Source: JBDRLU01 sp043812795 (GTDB lineage: Bacteria > Chloroflexota > Dehalococcoidia > Dehalococcoidales > UBA2162). Taken from it: a stretch of DNA of 64,000 nucleotides. The notes beneath the pieces are model-generated. The model saw nothing but the letters and a program-made list of their open reading frames with translations. It did not search any database and was not told where the DNA came from. Location: NCBI GenBank assembly GCA_043812795.1, contig JBDRLU010000038.1, positions 1 to 64,000 of the forward strand. The letters are read 5' to 3'. A program made the position numbers and the translations under genes. This document shows, in pieces, positions 42,387-50,516 of this stretch. Every line of letters begins with the position of its first letter. Positions within the stretch are counted from its first letter, which is position 1.

Positions 42387-43646
42387 TTACCGGTAGTGCA
42401 AGGCGTCAATCGGATTCAGTCTGGCTGCCCTGCCCGCCGGATAGATACCGGAGATAAGACCGATGATAACGGAGACAGAGACAGCTAAAATCACGATAAA
42501 CGGTGAAACAACCGCATTAATCGAGAACCCGATGTCCATGTAAGCAATTATCCAGGAAATCCCCTCCGATACCCCGATGCCACCAAGTACCCCGATGCCT
42601 CCACCAATGAGGCTGAGCGTGACTGCCTCAAGGAGGAACTGGAGAAGGATGTCCCGGCGTTTGGCCCCGACTGCCCGGCGGATACCTATCTCCCGGGTGC
42701 GCTCGGTGACGGAGACCAGCATAATATTCATAATGCCGATGCTGCCGACCAGCAAGGAAATACTGGCAATCAACCCTAGAAATACGGTAAGGCCGAGAGT
42801 GACCGACCCGAAAACTCCCATCAACTCGTCCAGACTGAGAATGGCAAAATCATCTTTTTCATCGCTGGCGATACGGTGGCGCTTTCTCAGGGTGGACTCA
42901 ACATCGGCTCTGACCTGTTCCACTGTTTCGGCGCTGGACGCCATGACTGCAATCGACTGCACCGCATCTTCGCCACTGGGAGTACGCTGGATGAAAAGCC
43001 GGGACTGAAAGGTGGTAATGGGTACGGCAATAAGGTCGTCGAAGCTAACGCCGAAAAAGCCCCCGCCCCGGGCCGCCATCACACCGATAACTTTGAAGCG
43101 TATCTTCTGTATTTTGACGAATTGTCCGGTGGGTTCACGGCTCCCGAACAGCTTTGTCGCCACCTTGCTGCCCAATACCACAACATTATTCCTCGAGGCG
43201 ACATCCAAATCAGAAATGAAGCGTCCGGTGCCCATCTCATAGCCGTTCACCACCAGGAAGGCCTCATTAGCGCCTTCGACTACGGAGGATATATTCTCGT
43301 TACCGTAAGATATCCCGACGAAGTTCTCATTCACCGGGGCCACCCGTATTACCGAGGGGATATCAGCAATGGCTTCGGCGTCAGCCAGGGTAAGACTGGG
43401 TACGGCGTACCCGGGAGCTATCCCCGCTCCCCCCGGAGCATCCGGGTTTTGCGGTTGAACGTAGATAACATTTGTACCCAACCCTTCGAAGGTGGAATTA
43501 AGATAAGCCTGTAAACCACCTCCCAGCGACATAAGGGTGATGACAGCACCGACGCCAATCATCAAGCCGAGCATCGTTAGTGAAGAGCGCAACTTGTTCG
43601 CTAACAGTGACCTGATAGCAATCGTCAGTGAAGCGATTATTTTCAC
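42387..43646 (-). CDS. MacB/FtsX-type ABC transporter permease
   Basis: The 419-residue protein has one N-terminal membrane helix (about residues 20-45) and a large extracytoplasmic MacB-PCD domain (about 50-255). Three C-terminal helices follow (about 295-400), separated by TERTREIGIRRAVGAKRRDIL, described here by its core EIGIRRAVGAK. The end GRAARLNPIDALHYR is typical. Such permeases act as mechanotransmitters with a MacB-like ATPase, but no ATPase gene is adjacent: flanking genes are alkD-like and a P-type ATPase. GTG start with GGAGGG upstream. Cargo unknown. Confidence 0.88.
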   Translation of the reverse strand: MKIIASLTIAIRSLLANKLRSSLTMLGLMIGVGAVITLMSLGGGLQAYLNSTFEGLGTNVIYVQPQNPDAPGGAGIAPGYAVPSLTLADAEAIADIPSVIRVAPVNENFVGISYGNENISSVVEGANEAFLVVNGYEMGTGRFISDLDVASRNNVVVLGSKVATKLFGSREPTGQFVKIQKIRFKVIGVMAARGGGFFGVSFDDLIAVPITTFQSRLFIQRTPSGEDAVQSIAVMASSAETVEQVRADVESTLRKRHRIASDEKDDFAILSLDELMGVFGSVTLGLTVFLGLIASISLLVGSIGIMNIMLVSVTERTREIGIRRAVGAKRRDILLQFLLEAVTLSLIGGGIGVLGGIGVSEGISWIIAYMDIGFSINAVVSPFIVILAVSVSVIIGLISGIYPAGRAARLNPIDALHYR

Positions 43647-43765
43647 GCCTGAATCACCCTCCGTTTTGGTACATCAACCTAATCAGTTAACCAACCGTCA
43701 TTGTAACACAACCATAATCACCCATGAAAGCTTTATTTTCCCCGTCATTCGACGTCTCAAAAAGA

Positions 43766-46492
43766 CTAGCTCCGTACCTTTTGTCGCCTTCTTCTGACCC
43801 ATTTTTCAATCTCAGGCACAAAAAATCCAGCCGGCAGGCCTACAAGCACAAACGGCCACCAGTATGCCGGGAACGGTGATGTCCGGAAAACGCTATTGAG
43901 AGCAGGTAAGTACACTATCAGCAGGTCCGCGATAAGGGTAAAAACAATACCGCCCAGCAGCCACCTATTGGAAAAGGGACTGAATGTGAACGCTGACCTG
44001 GTGGTCGACCTGGCAGTCATCACGTACCCCAGATGTACCAGAATCACACTCATAAATGCCGCCGTTTGTGCCTGAGCCAATACAATGTCCTCATTAGCAA
44101 TGGCACGGTTTCCGAAATTCCAATAAATGAGAAAACCGGTGGCAGCCATAATCAGTGAGACGAGCCCCACCCTTTCAAAAAAGAGGCGATTAGCCAGATT
44201 AGCTTTGGGGTCTCGCGGTGGAACGTCTAATAGACCCTTTTCTTTCGGTTCCATCATTAACGGCATGGTAAGAAATACCGAATCAAACAGATTTATCCAT
44301 AAAATCTGTATCGGCTCCAGGGGGAGTCGTAGAGCAAATAAGGCAACAAACGGAGCAATCAGTATTGCCGCCATTATCAGTAAGGCTTGCCCACCATTCG
44401 TCGGTAATGTGTAAAGAACCGCCCTTTCGAGATTGTTCCACGCGTGTCTGCCCTCCTCGACCGCGGCCACTATGCTGGCAAAATTATCGTCGGTCAGGAC
44501 CATGGCCGCCGCCTCCTTACTGACCTCGGTCCCCGTGATTCCCATGGCAATACCGATATCAGCGGCCCTCAAAGCCGGGGCATCATTCACACCATCGCCG
44601 GTCATGGCAACGATATGTCCTCTTTTCTGTAACTGGCGGGCTATTCTCAGTTTATGTTCGGGAGCTACCCTGGCATAGACCGACACTGTATCTACACGCC
44701 CGTATAGCTCAGCGTCACTCATCCGGCTCAATTCTTCACCGGTTAGAACCGTATCATCGGCGCTCTCGGTAATCCCCAACTGACGAGCGATAGCTTTAGC
44801 CGTCATGGCATGGTCGCCAGTTATCATTATCGGCCTTATGCCGGCTCTCTTGCACTGGTGAACTGCTTCAATGGCTTCAACACGCGGTGGGTCAATCATA
44901 CCTTGCAGCCCCAAAAATACCAGCCCTTCCAGATGAGCAATTTCGATAGCCTTTTGGTCTTTCGGCAGGATTTTCCGTGCCATACCGATTAACCGGAGAC
45001 CCCATCCAGCCATTTCGTCAGCCTTTGCTAAAACCGTCTCGACTTTAACCGGTTCAATACCGGCATCGGTTAGCTGTGCCTGGCACATTCTTAATATCAC
45101 TTCGGGCGACCCTTTAACATACAAAATGTTATTCGAGTCACCCTCATATAGAGTAGCCATGTACATCCTTTCGGAATCGAAAGGAATTTCATCTAATCTG
45201 GAATTACTATTGGCTATGCCTGCCGAGGCGGCACTGACCACCAGTGCCGCCTCGGTAGGGTCTCCGACGATTTCATAACGCCCATTACGTTCTCGCAAAG
45301 TGGCATCGCTGCAGAGAAGACCGGCTCGCAGCGTCTCGAAGAGTACTCGATAATCTGCCACTGGCATGATAGCCTTGCCATCTGAAGTGAACTCTCCGAC
45401 CGGTTGGTACCCCGTACCACTGACTCGGTATTCCTTGTCTCCGGCATAAATTGCCACTACCGTCATTTCATTCTTGGTTAGAGTACCAGTCTTATCGGAA
45501 CAGATGACAGTAGTGCTGCCCAGCGTCTCTGCCGCCGGTAATTGTCTTATCAGCGCATTTTTCCTGGCCATAACGGAGGCAGAGAGAGCCAGTATGGAAG
45601 TTACCAGCATTGGCAGCATCTCCGGCATAGCCGCGACAATAAGGGCAATAGTAGCCAGGAAACTATATGAAAGGGTAAACCCGAAGAAGTATCCCAATAA
45701 GAAATTTATACCACCGAGGACGAAGATAGCTAGCATGAGTGTTTTAGTAAAATCAGCTACTTTTCGCTGTAGGGGTGTCGTCACCTTACGCGTCGCTTTT
45801 ACCAGCTTGGCAATCTTCCCGAACTCGGTATTCTCGCCGGTGGCCACAACAATGCCTCTGGCCGAGCCACGAGTGACGAAGGTACCACTGAAAACCATAC
45901 CCTGCTGGTCACCTGGCGATAAGTTAGGTCTTGGGATTGGCAGTGTATTCTTACCTACGGGCACGGACTCACCGGTAAGAGCCGATTCATCGACGGCCAC
46001 TTCCCTAGTGAAGAAGAGGCGAAGGTCAGCCGGCACCCTGTTACCGGCACTTAGCAGGACGACATCACCCGGTACCAGCTCTCGTGTTGGTATAACTTTC
46101 TGCTCCCCATCTCTGATGACAGTGCATTCAGGGACAATCATCTGGCGTAAGGATTCAAGTGCCGATTCTGTTTTGCCTTCCTGTATAAATCCCAAGATAA
46201 CATTCAAGATGACCACCCCCAGGATGACGGAGGTATCTGGAAGCATATGTTCGCCCCGGAGGGTTAGAGTACCGGTAATTGCGGCCGCGACAAGCAGAAC
46301 ATAAACTAAAGGGTTATTGAACTGGCGCAGGAAGCGCTTCAAGATACTGGGCTTCCTAGACGTCAGCTCATTAGGACCGTATCTTTTTAGACGTTCAAGC
46401 GCCTCGTTCGAAGTAAGCCCAATGCTGCTGGTAGCTAGCTCTTTGATAACATCATCAACGGATAGCTGATACCAATTTCCCATGTGTATCAT
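43766..46492 (-). CDS. P-type cation-transporting ATPase with mixed P2/P3 signatures
   Basis: Membrane ion pump of 908 residues. In order: an N-terminal cation-ATPase domain, TGES in the actuator (about residues 170-176), DKTGTLT with phosphorylated Asp (about 332), and TGDGVNDAP (about 630). A C-terminal helix bundle follows. The phosphorylation region (AAETLGSTTVICSDKTGTLT core) looks like a Ca2+/Na+ P2-type pump. Helix M4, however, reads AMPEMLPM, as in MgtA-type Mg2+ ATPases, not AIPEGLP. M6 reads WINLFDSVF. The ion is therefore uncertain. Two small membrane-protein frames lie just upstream on the same strand. Confidence 0.88.
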   Translation of the reverse strand: MIHMGNWYQLSVDDVIKELATSSIGLTSNEALERLKRYGPNELTSRKPSILKRFLRQFNNPLVYVLLVAAAITGTLTLRGEHMLPDTSVILGVVILNVILGFIQEGKTESALESLRQMIVPECTVIRDGEQKVIPTRELVPGDVVLLSAGNRVPADLRLFFTREVAVDESALTGESVPVGKNTLPIPRPNLSPGDQQGMVFSGTFVTRGSARGIVVATGENTEFGKIAKLVKATRKVTTPLQRKVADFTKTLMLAIFVLGGINFLLGYFFGFTLSYSFLATIALIVAAMPEMLPMLVTSILALSASVMARKNALIRQLPAAETLGSTTVICSDKTGTLTKNEMTVVAIYAGDKEYRVSGTGYQPVGEFTSDGKAIMPVADYRVLFETLRAGLLCSDATLRERNGRYEIVGDPTEAALVVSAASAGIANSNSRLDEIPFDSERMYMATLYEGDSNNILYVKGSPEVILRMCQAQLTDAGIEPVKVETVLAKADEMAGWGLRLIGMARKILPKDQKAIEIAHLEGLVFLGLQGMIDPPRVEAIEAVHQCKRAGIRPIMITGDHAMTAKAIARQLGITESADDTVLTGEELSRMSDAELYGRVDTVSVYARVAPEHKLRIARQLQKRGHIVAMTGDGVNDAPALRAADIGIAMGITGTEVSKEAAAMVLTDDNFASIVAAVEEGRHAWNNLERAVLYTLPTNGGQALLIMAAILIAPFVALFALRLPLEPIQILWINLFDSVFLTMPLMMEPKEKGLLDVPPRDPKANLANRLFFERVGLVSLIMAATGFLIYWNFGNRAIANEDIVLAQAQTAAFMSVILVHLGYVMTARSTTRSAFTFSPFSNRWLLGGIVFTLIADLLIVYLPALNSVFRTSPFPAYWWPFVLVGLPAGFFVPEIEKWVRRRRQKVRS

Positions 46493-46531
46493 TACAGATA
46501 TGTTCCTTTTTCAGTATCTAGTAAACTAAAC

Positions 46532-46753
46532 CTATCGTTTCGGTAGTTGTTTCCTGGACAGGCGATTCCAGACCAGAAACAAGATAAGGAAAATGCCGGC
46601 AATGAGATTCAGCCATGCTAGCGGATAGAAGACTGTGCTACGGACAATAAACAGGTGGGTACTCCTCAGGGTATCCCCGTACGCCCTGAGGACAAAGAAA
46701 TTACCGATAAGAATTAGGCCACTCGCCCACGGCACCCAGAGTAATCTGCTCAA
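46532..46753 (-). CDS. Small membrane protein upstream of the P-type ATPase
   Basis: The 73-residue product has two hydrophobic helices (about residues 7-25 and 43-62) and a basic C-terminus. It starts with TTG 46753, with GGGAAGG close upstream, so the exact start is uncertain. It lies 39 bases ahead of the ATPase gene on the same strand and may be an accessory subunit. I do not recognise a family. Confidence 0.5.
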   Translation of the reverse strand: MSRLLWVPWASGLILIGNFFVLRAYGDTLRSTHLFIVRSTVFYPLAWLNLIAGIFLILFLVWNRLSRKQLPKR

Positions 46754-46817
46754 TACCTTCCCCAGAAACCTAGCTCAAAATCATTTTAAAGCAAGCTTTG
46801 TCAAAAGACAATGAAGT

Positions 46818-46970
46818 TCAGCGGATAATCCTGATGATAAGCAGAATAATGGGTGGAATAAGCAAAGACGTGAGCAGAATAACCGTTAAGTTCGCTCTGG
46901 CCAGTTGAGCAATCAGAGCAATTACTGTCGAGGCAACAGCATAAAAAATAAGGTCCTTGGCACTACCCAA
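46818..46970 (-). CDS. Possible 50-residue membrane peptide
   Basis: A TTG-initiated frame encodes GSAKDLIFYAVASTVIALIA, then a short polar link and a second strongly hydrophobic stretch ending LLIIRIIR. Two membrane helices in a short frame of the same strand, 64 bases upstream of the 73-residue protein, suggest a small-subunit gene. The start codon is weak and no good Shine-Dalgarno is seen. Confidence 0.3.
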   Translation of the reverse strand: MGSAKDLIFYAVASTVIALIAQLARANLTVILLTSLLIPPIILLIIRIIR

Positions 46971-47034
46971 GATTCACACATCCGCATGCAATTATAATGC
47001 AATTATGTTACTCTAACAATAACAGAATAACAAA

Positions 47035-48021
47035 ATGAACATCATCGAAGTTGAGACCCTATCGAAGAATTTCAAGCAACTGGCCGCCGTTGACAGGATT
47101 TCCTTTCAGGTGGCGGAAGGCGAGATATTCGGCTTTCTCGGCCCGAATGGCGCCGGTAAGACCACCACCATCAATATGCTCTGTACCCTGCTGACCCCGA
47201 CGGGCGGTAAAGCCACTGTCTGCGGGTATGATATCGTTAAGCAGCGGAGCGAAGTGCGGCGCTGCATCGGACTCGTCTTCCAGGACCCAACCCTCGATGA
47301 GTACCTTACAGCCGAGCAGAACCTACGCTTTCACGCTTACGCCTATAAAGTCCCCGGGGAGACAAGAGAGAAGCGTATCGGTGAACTCCTGGATTTGGTC
47401 GAGTTGTCCGACCGTCGCCGGAGCAAGGTACGCACCTTCTCCGGGGGTATGAAAAGAAGGCTGGAAATTGCCCGGGGCTTGCTGCACAGCCCCCGAATAC
47501 TCTTCCTAGATGAGCCTACCCTGGGGCTGGACCCGCAAACACGCCGCCATATCTGGGACTATGTCTTAGCCTTACGCAAACAACGAAATCTGACCATTTT
47601 TCTGACCACCCATTACATGGATGAAGCGGAAAACTGCGACCGCATTACCGTCATCGATAATGGCCACATTATTGCCCTCGATACGCCGGATAAACTAAAA
47701 GACGCCCTGGGCGGAGATGTGGTCACATTGAAAGCTCAGGACAACAATGCCGCCGCGCTCGAGCTGAAAGAAAAATATCAATTGTCACCGCTCGTCCAGA
47801 ACGGGATTATCACTTTCAGCATTCCCCAAGGTGAGCAGTTTCTGCCTAAACTTATCGGTAGCTTTAAAAGTCCTCTTCTCTCCATCGGTGTGCGCCGGCC
47901 CACTCTTGATGATGTATTCTTGAAGCTGACCGGCCGTGCCATCCGTGATGAAGAAGCCGGCATGAAAGAGCAGATGAAAGGAATGGCGATGAGAATGAGA
48001 AGGGGAGGCCACGGTAGATAA
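47035..48021 (+). CDS. ABC transporter ATP-binding protein, DrrA-type
   Basis: ATPase of 328 residues. Walker A GPNGAGKT (about residues 37-44), Q-loop VFQDPTLDEYLT, signature FSGGMKRR (about 137-144), Walker B ILFLDEPTLGLD and H-loop TTHYMDEAE are all intact. A DrrA-type C-terminal extension follows (residues 235-328), ending in a Met-rich, basic tail (MKGMAMRMRRGG). It pairs with the permease gene 2 bases downstream to form an exporter of unknown cargo. A TATAAT at 46993-46998 may be the -10 box; no clear Shine-Dalgarno is seen. Confidence 0.93.
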   Translation: MNIIEVETLSKNFKQLAAVDRISFQVAEGEIFGFLGPNGAGKTTTINMLCTLLTPTGGKATVCGYDIVKQRSEVRRCIGLVFQDPTLDEYLTAEQNLRFHAYAYKVPGETREKRIGELLDLVELSDRRRSKVRTFSGGMKRRLEIARGLLHSPRILFLDEPTLGLDPQTRRHIWDYVLALRKQRNLTIFLTTHYMDEAENCDRITVIDNGHIIALDTPDKLKDALGGDVVTLKAQDNNAAALELKEKYQLSPLVQNGIITFSIPQGEQFLPKLIGSFKSPLLSIGVRRPTLDDVFLKLTGRAIRDEEAGMKEQMKGMAMRMRRGGHGR

Positions 48022-48023
48022 CT

Positions 48024-48842
48024 ATGGCTGACGTATTTCGCGGAATGTGGGTAGTATCATACCGGGAATTGCTCCGTTTTATTCAGGAACGGTCTCGCAT
48101 GTTTTCATCCTTCGCCATGCCTTTACTTTTTCTGGTCATCTTTGGCGCCGGTTTTAATCGCATCATCGGCGCGTTAACACCCGGAGTCGGCTTTATCCAG
48201 TTCATTTATCCCGGCATCATCGCCATGAACGTACTGATGAACTCGGTGATGTCAGGCCTATCCGTTGTCTGGGACCGCGAGTTTGGTTTCCTGAAGGAAA
48301 TCCTGGTCGCACCGCTGGGGCGGAGTGGTATCGTGCTGGGTAAGGCAGCCGGCAGTGCCGCCGTGGCAGTGGGACAGGGTATTATCATGCTCATACTGGC
48401 CCCCATTCTTGGCGTATCACTCACCCCCATGCTGGTCGTCAAGCTCATTCCGGTGTTAATCCTGGTATCGGTATCCCTTTCCGGGCTGGGTGTTTTAATC
48501 GCATCACGCATGCGGTCACAGCAGGGATTCCAGATAATCGTACAGATAATTATTTTTCCCCTGATATTTCTCTCTGGCGTATTTTTCCCAGTGAACAACG
48601 TACCCGCCTGGCTTGAAGTCATCTCCAAAATCAATCCGCTAACGTACGGCGTTGATGCCATCCGCCAGCTCTTCCTTGGCCCGGAGATAGCCGCCGGTGC
48701 CGCCATGGGGGGAAGCGGTTACGCCATCGGCGTAACCGTGCTGGGACACACGATGACCGTCCTTGAGGACGTATTGATTGTGGCTGTCTTCGGCGCCGTG
48801 CTGTTATCGACGGCTGCCTGGTCTTTCAGCAAACAGGAATAG
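48024..48842 (+). CDS. ABC-2 type permease, DrrB-type
   Basis: Six-helix permease of 272 residues in the ABC-2/DrrB group, with LPLIFLSGVFFPVNNVPAWL-type signature (core SGVFFPVNNVP) and NPLTYGVDAIR near the C-terminus. The cytosolic start MADVFRGMWVVSYRELLRFI is followed by the first helix at about residues 30-45. It starts 2 bases after the ATPase gene, so the two form one exporter unit. Such pairs export lipids, antibiotics or polysaccharide; which one cannot be told. Confidence 0.92.
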   Translation: MADVFRGMWVVSYRELLRFIQERSRMFSSFAMPLLFLVIFGAGFNRIIGALTPGVGFIQFIYPGIIAMNVLMNSVMSGLSVVWDREFGFLKEILVAPLGRSGIVLGKAAGSAAVAVGQGIIMLILAPILGVSLTPMLVVKLIPVLILVSVSLSGLGVLIASRMRSQQGFQIIVQIIIFPLIFLSGVFFPVNNVPAWLEVISKINPLTYGVDAIRQLFLGPEIAAGAAMGGSGYAIGVTVLGHTMTVLEDVLIVAVFGAVLLSTAAWSFSKQE

Positions 48843-48888
48843 TATTACCCCTCTTCACCCCGTTTTTCCCGCTTGATTGAAGCTAATC

Positions 48889-48917
48889 TTGCCAAACTGG
48901 CAATTCTGTCGTATACT
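48889..48917 (+). promoter_or_regulatory. Promoter of the zinc-ribbon/S21/RRM/DEAD cluster
   Basis: TTGCCA (48889-48894), a 17-base spacer and TATACT (48912-48917). It is followed by an unusually long leader of ~90 bases for this window, ending in GAGGAGG before ATG 49015. Confidence 0.65.
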
Positions 48918-49014
48918 ATGGTAAATTAGTTCAGGTAGGTTATCACAACTCTTCGCTATCTCCTAAGTATTGGATGACCGGGGCTCTGACTAATGAAAAA
49001 GAGGAGGTCATTCA

Positions 49015-49314
49015 ATGAGTTTCCAGGACAAATCACTCCAGTGTGCCGACTGTGGCGCCACCTTTACCTTCACGGCAGAGGAACAAGAATTCTACAAGAC
49101 GAAGGGCTATACCAACGAGCCTAAACGCTGCCCTTCATGCCGTCAGACAAGAAAATCGGAACGCCAGGGGAGTGGCTCTTACGGCGCCCGTCGCCAGATG
49201 TATCCCGCCAAATGCGCCCAATGCGGCAAAGATACCGAAGTACCCTTTCAGCCTCGAGGTGACCGACCGGTTTACTGCAGCGATTGCTATCGCAAAGTCA
49301 AACCGAGCCGGTAA
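49015..49314 (+). CDS. Zinc-ribbon protein (PF13451-type plus second CXXC domain)
   Basis: The 99-residue protein has two treble-clef or ribbon units. The first is SLQCADCGATFTFTAEEQEF closing with RCPSCRQTRK; the second is KCAQCGKDTEVPF closing with YCSDCYRK. Both have CxxC...CxxC spacing for Zn2+. The linker and ends are rich in Arg, Ser and Gly, fitting RNA or ribosome association. It heads a run of RNA-related genes. The exact function is unknown; the first ribbon matches the 'probable zinc-binding' family common in cyanobacteria and Chloroflexota. Confidence 0.85.
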   Translation: MSFQDKSLQCADCGATFTFTAEEQEFYKTKGYTNEPKRCPSCRQTRKSERQGSGSYGARRQMYPAKCAQCGKDTEVPFQPRGDRPVYCSDCYRKVKPSR

Positions 49315-49384
49315 TGCCGGTTAATACGAACATTAGCAGAACCAGGCATTATCAACCCATATCCTGTCAAAGGAGGTGGGCATA

Positions 49385-49570
49385 GTGTCATTAGAAGTTT
49401 TCATACGTGGCGACGAGTCCCAGGAGTCATTATTGCGCCGCTTTCAAAAAGAGGTGCAGATAAGCGGAATTCTCCGGGAGGCTAGGGACCATCGTTATTT
49501 TTCATCTAAAGGCGAAACAGCACGTTTGAAAGCACGTAAGAGCGCCCAACGAAGGCGCCGTTCCTTATGA
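49385..49570 (+). CDS. rpsU: Ribosomal protein S21 (bS21)
   Basis: Small basic 30S protein of 61 residues: SLEVFIRGDESQESLLRRFQ opens the protein and a Lys/Arg-rich tail ends it (KARKSAQRRRRSL). It helps base-pairing of the Shine-Dalgarno with 16S rRNA. The start is GTG 49385, because a full AGGAGG (49371-49376) sits 8 bases upstream; an in-frame GTG at 49376 lies within that Shine-Dalgarno. Here rpsU is in an RRM/zinc-ribbon cluster rather than with dnaG and rpoD. Confidence 0.93.
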   Translation: MSLEVFIRGDESQESLLRRFQKEVQISGILREARDHRYFSSKGETARLKARKSAQRRRRSL

Positions 49571-49644
49571 ACGAAAAAACCAAACGAGCGGTTAGTTTCA
49601 CCAGCCGGCACGGAGGATATCGTCAGCCGGAACAGAAAAATTAA
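49567..49644 (+). CDS. Possible 25-residue basic peptide after rpsU
   Basis: ATG 49567 overlaps the rpsU stop as ATGA and opens a frame of 25 codons encoding a basic peptide (KTKRAVSFTSRHGGYRQPEQ core). The stop-start coupling and the Arg/Gly/Tyr character, like the tails of the neighbouring RNA proteins, are suggestive. The length alone gives no statistical support. Confidence 0.3.
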   Translation: MNEKTKRAVSFTSRHGGYRQPEQKN

Positions 49645-49661
49645 GCAGGAGGAGCGTCAAC

Positions 49662-49982
49662 ATGAAAATCTATGTAGGTAACTTGCCCTATGACATAACC
49701 GAGGAAGAATTACGTAAGGAGTTCCAGGCCTTTGGGGAAGTCGGGTCAGTAAGTATTCCAACGGATAAATACAGCGGCCAGGCGAGAGGCTTTGCCTTTA
49801 TCGAGATGCCTGCGATAGCGGAAGGGCAGGCAGCTATCGCCGGCCTTAACGGAAAAACGATAAAAGAACGCACGCTTACGGTAAATCCAGCTCGACCTCG
49901 TGAAGAGCGAGGCGGAGGTTCCTATGGCGGTGGCCGCAGAAGCGGCGGGGGCTTTGGCGGAGGCAGGCGGGGTAGATACTAG
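49662..49982 (+). CDS. RRM RNA-binding protein, Gly-rich tail
   Basis: The 106-residue protein has one RRM: RNP2 IYVGNLPYD at residues 3-11 and RNP1 RGFAFIEM at about 44-51, followed by an Arg/Gly/Tyr tail (GGGSYGGGRRSGGGFGGG). This is the layout of cyanobacterial Rbp proteins, several of which are cold-induced and encoded beside rpsU. CAGGAGGAGC precedes the ATG. It presumably acts as an RNA chaperone with the second RRM protein and the helicase downstream. Confidence 0.92.
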   Translation: MKIYVGNLPYDITEEELRKEFQAFGEVGSVSIPTDKYSGQARGFAFIEMPAIAEGQAAIAGLNGKTIKERTLTVNPARPREERGGGSYGGGRRSGGGFGGGRRGRY

Positions 49983-50108
49983 ATTCATCCGTGGTTCAGT
50001 GTGGCAATATTGTTCATCACCCGCAAAGAAAAGATGAGTAGTCCTGAGGCCCGAGTGATTGACCCGGACTCAGTCCTCAATTCACTTCATGATGAAGAGG
50101 TGGACGGT

Positions 50109-50441
50109 ATGAATATCTACGTGGGCAACTTATCCCTGGAAGTCACTGACGATGACCTGCGCCAGGAATTCGGCGCTTTCGGACAGGTAATTTCGGTAAC
50201 CATCATGAACGATAAGTATATTGGCAGTGGTCAAGCCAAAGGCTATGGCTTTGTTGAAATGATCTCAAAGCTGGAGGGTGAGGCCGCCATTGCCAGCCTC
50301 AATGGGAAGAGACTGAAAGGCCGGGTGATCGACCTGATTGAAGCTCTACCCCTTTCCGACAAGAACGTTGCGGAGTCCTATCACGGTAAAAGAATCAGCC
50401 GGTTTAACGGAAGAGCCAGACAAAGGCAGCATTACGCTTGA
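50109..50441 (+). CDS. Second RRM RNA-binding protein
   Basis: The 110-residue protein has RNP2 IYVGNLSLE at residues 3-11 and RNP1 KGYGFVEM at about 45-52. Its tail is basic but not Gly-rich (KRISRFNGRARQRQHYA). The start is ATG 50109: GAGGTGG precedes it and the product then begins exactly like its upstream paralogue. The frame also stays open to ATG 50034, which would add 25 polar residues but has a poor Shine-Dalgarno. It has diverged clearly from its neighbour, so it is not a recent copy. Confidence 0.88.
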   Translation: MNIYVGNLSLEVTDDDLRQEFGAFGQVISVTIMNDKYIGSGQAKGYGFVEMISKLEGEAAIASLNGKRLKGRVIDLIEALPLSDKNVAESYHGKRISRFNGRARQRQHYA

Positions 50442-50516
50442 ATAAATCAGTCATCCAGCCTGTCCTCAACAGTTAGCCCGCCTGATATTACACATATATT
50501 TCTACAAGGAGTCTTA

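Noticed and set aside
45474..46304. Plus-strand open frame antisense to the P-type ATPase
   Set aside because: Ser/Thr/Arg-rich translation with no domains, overlapping a fully conserved ATPase region.
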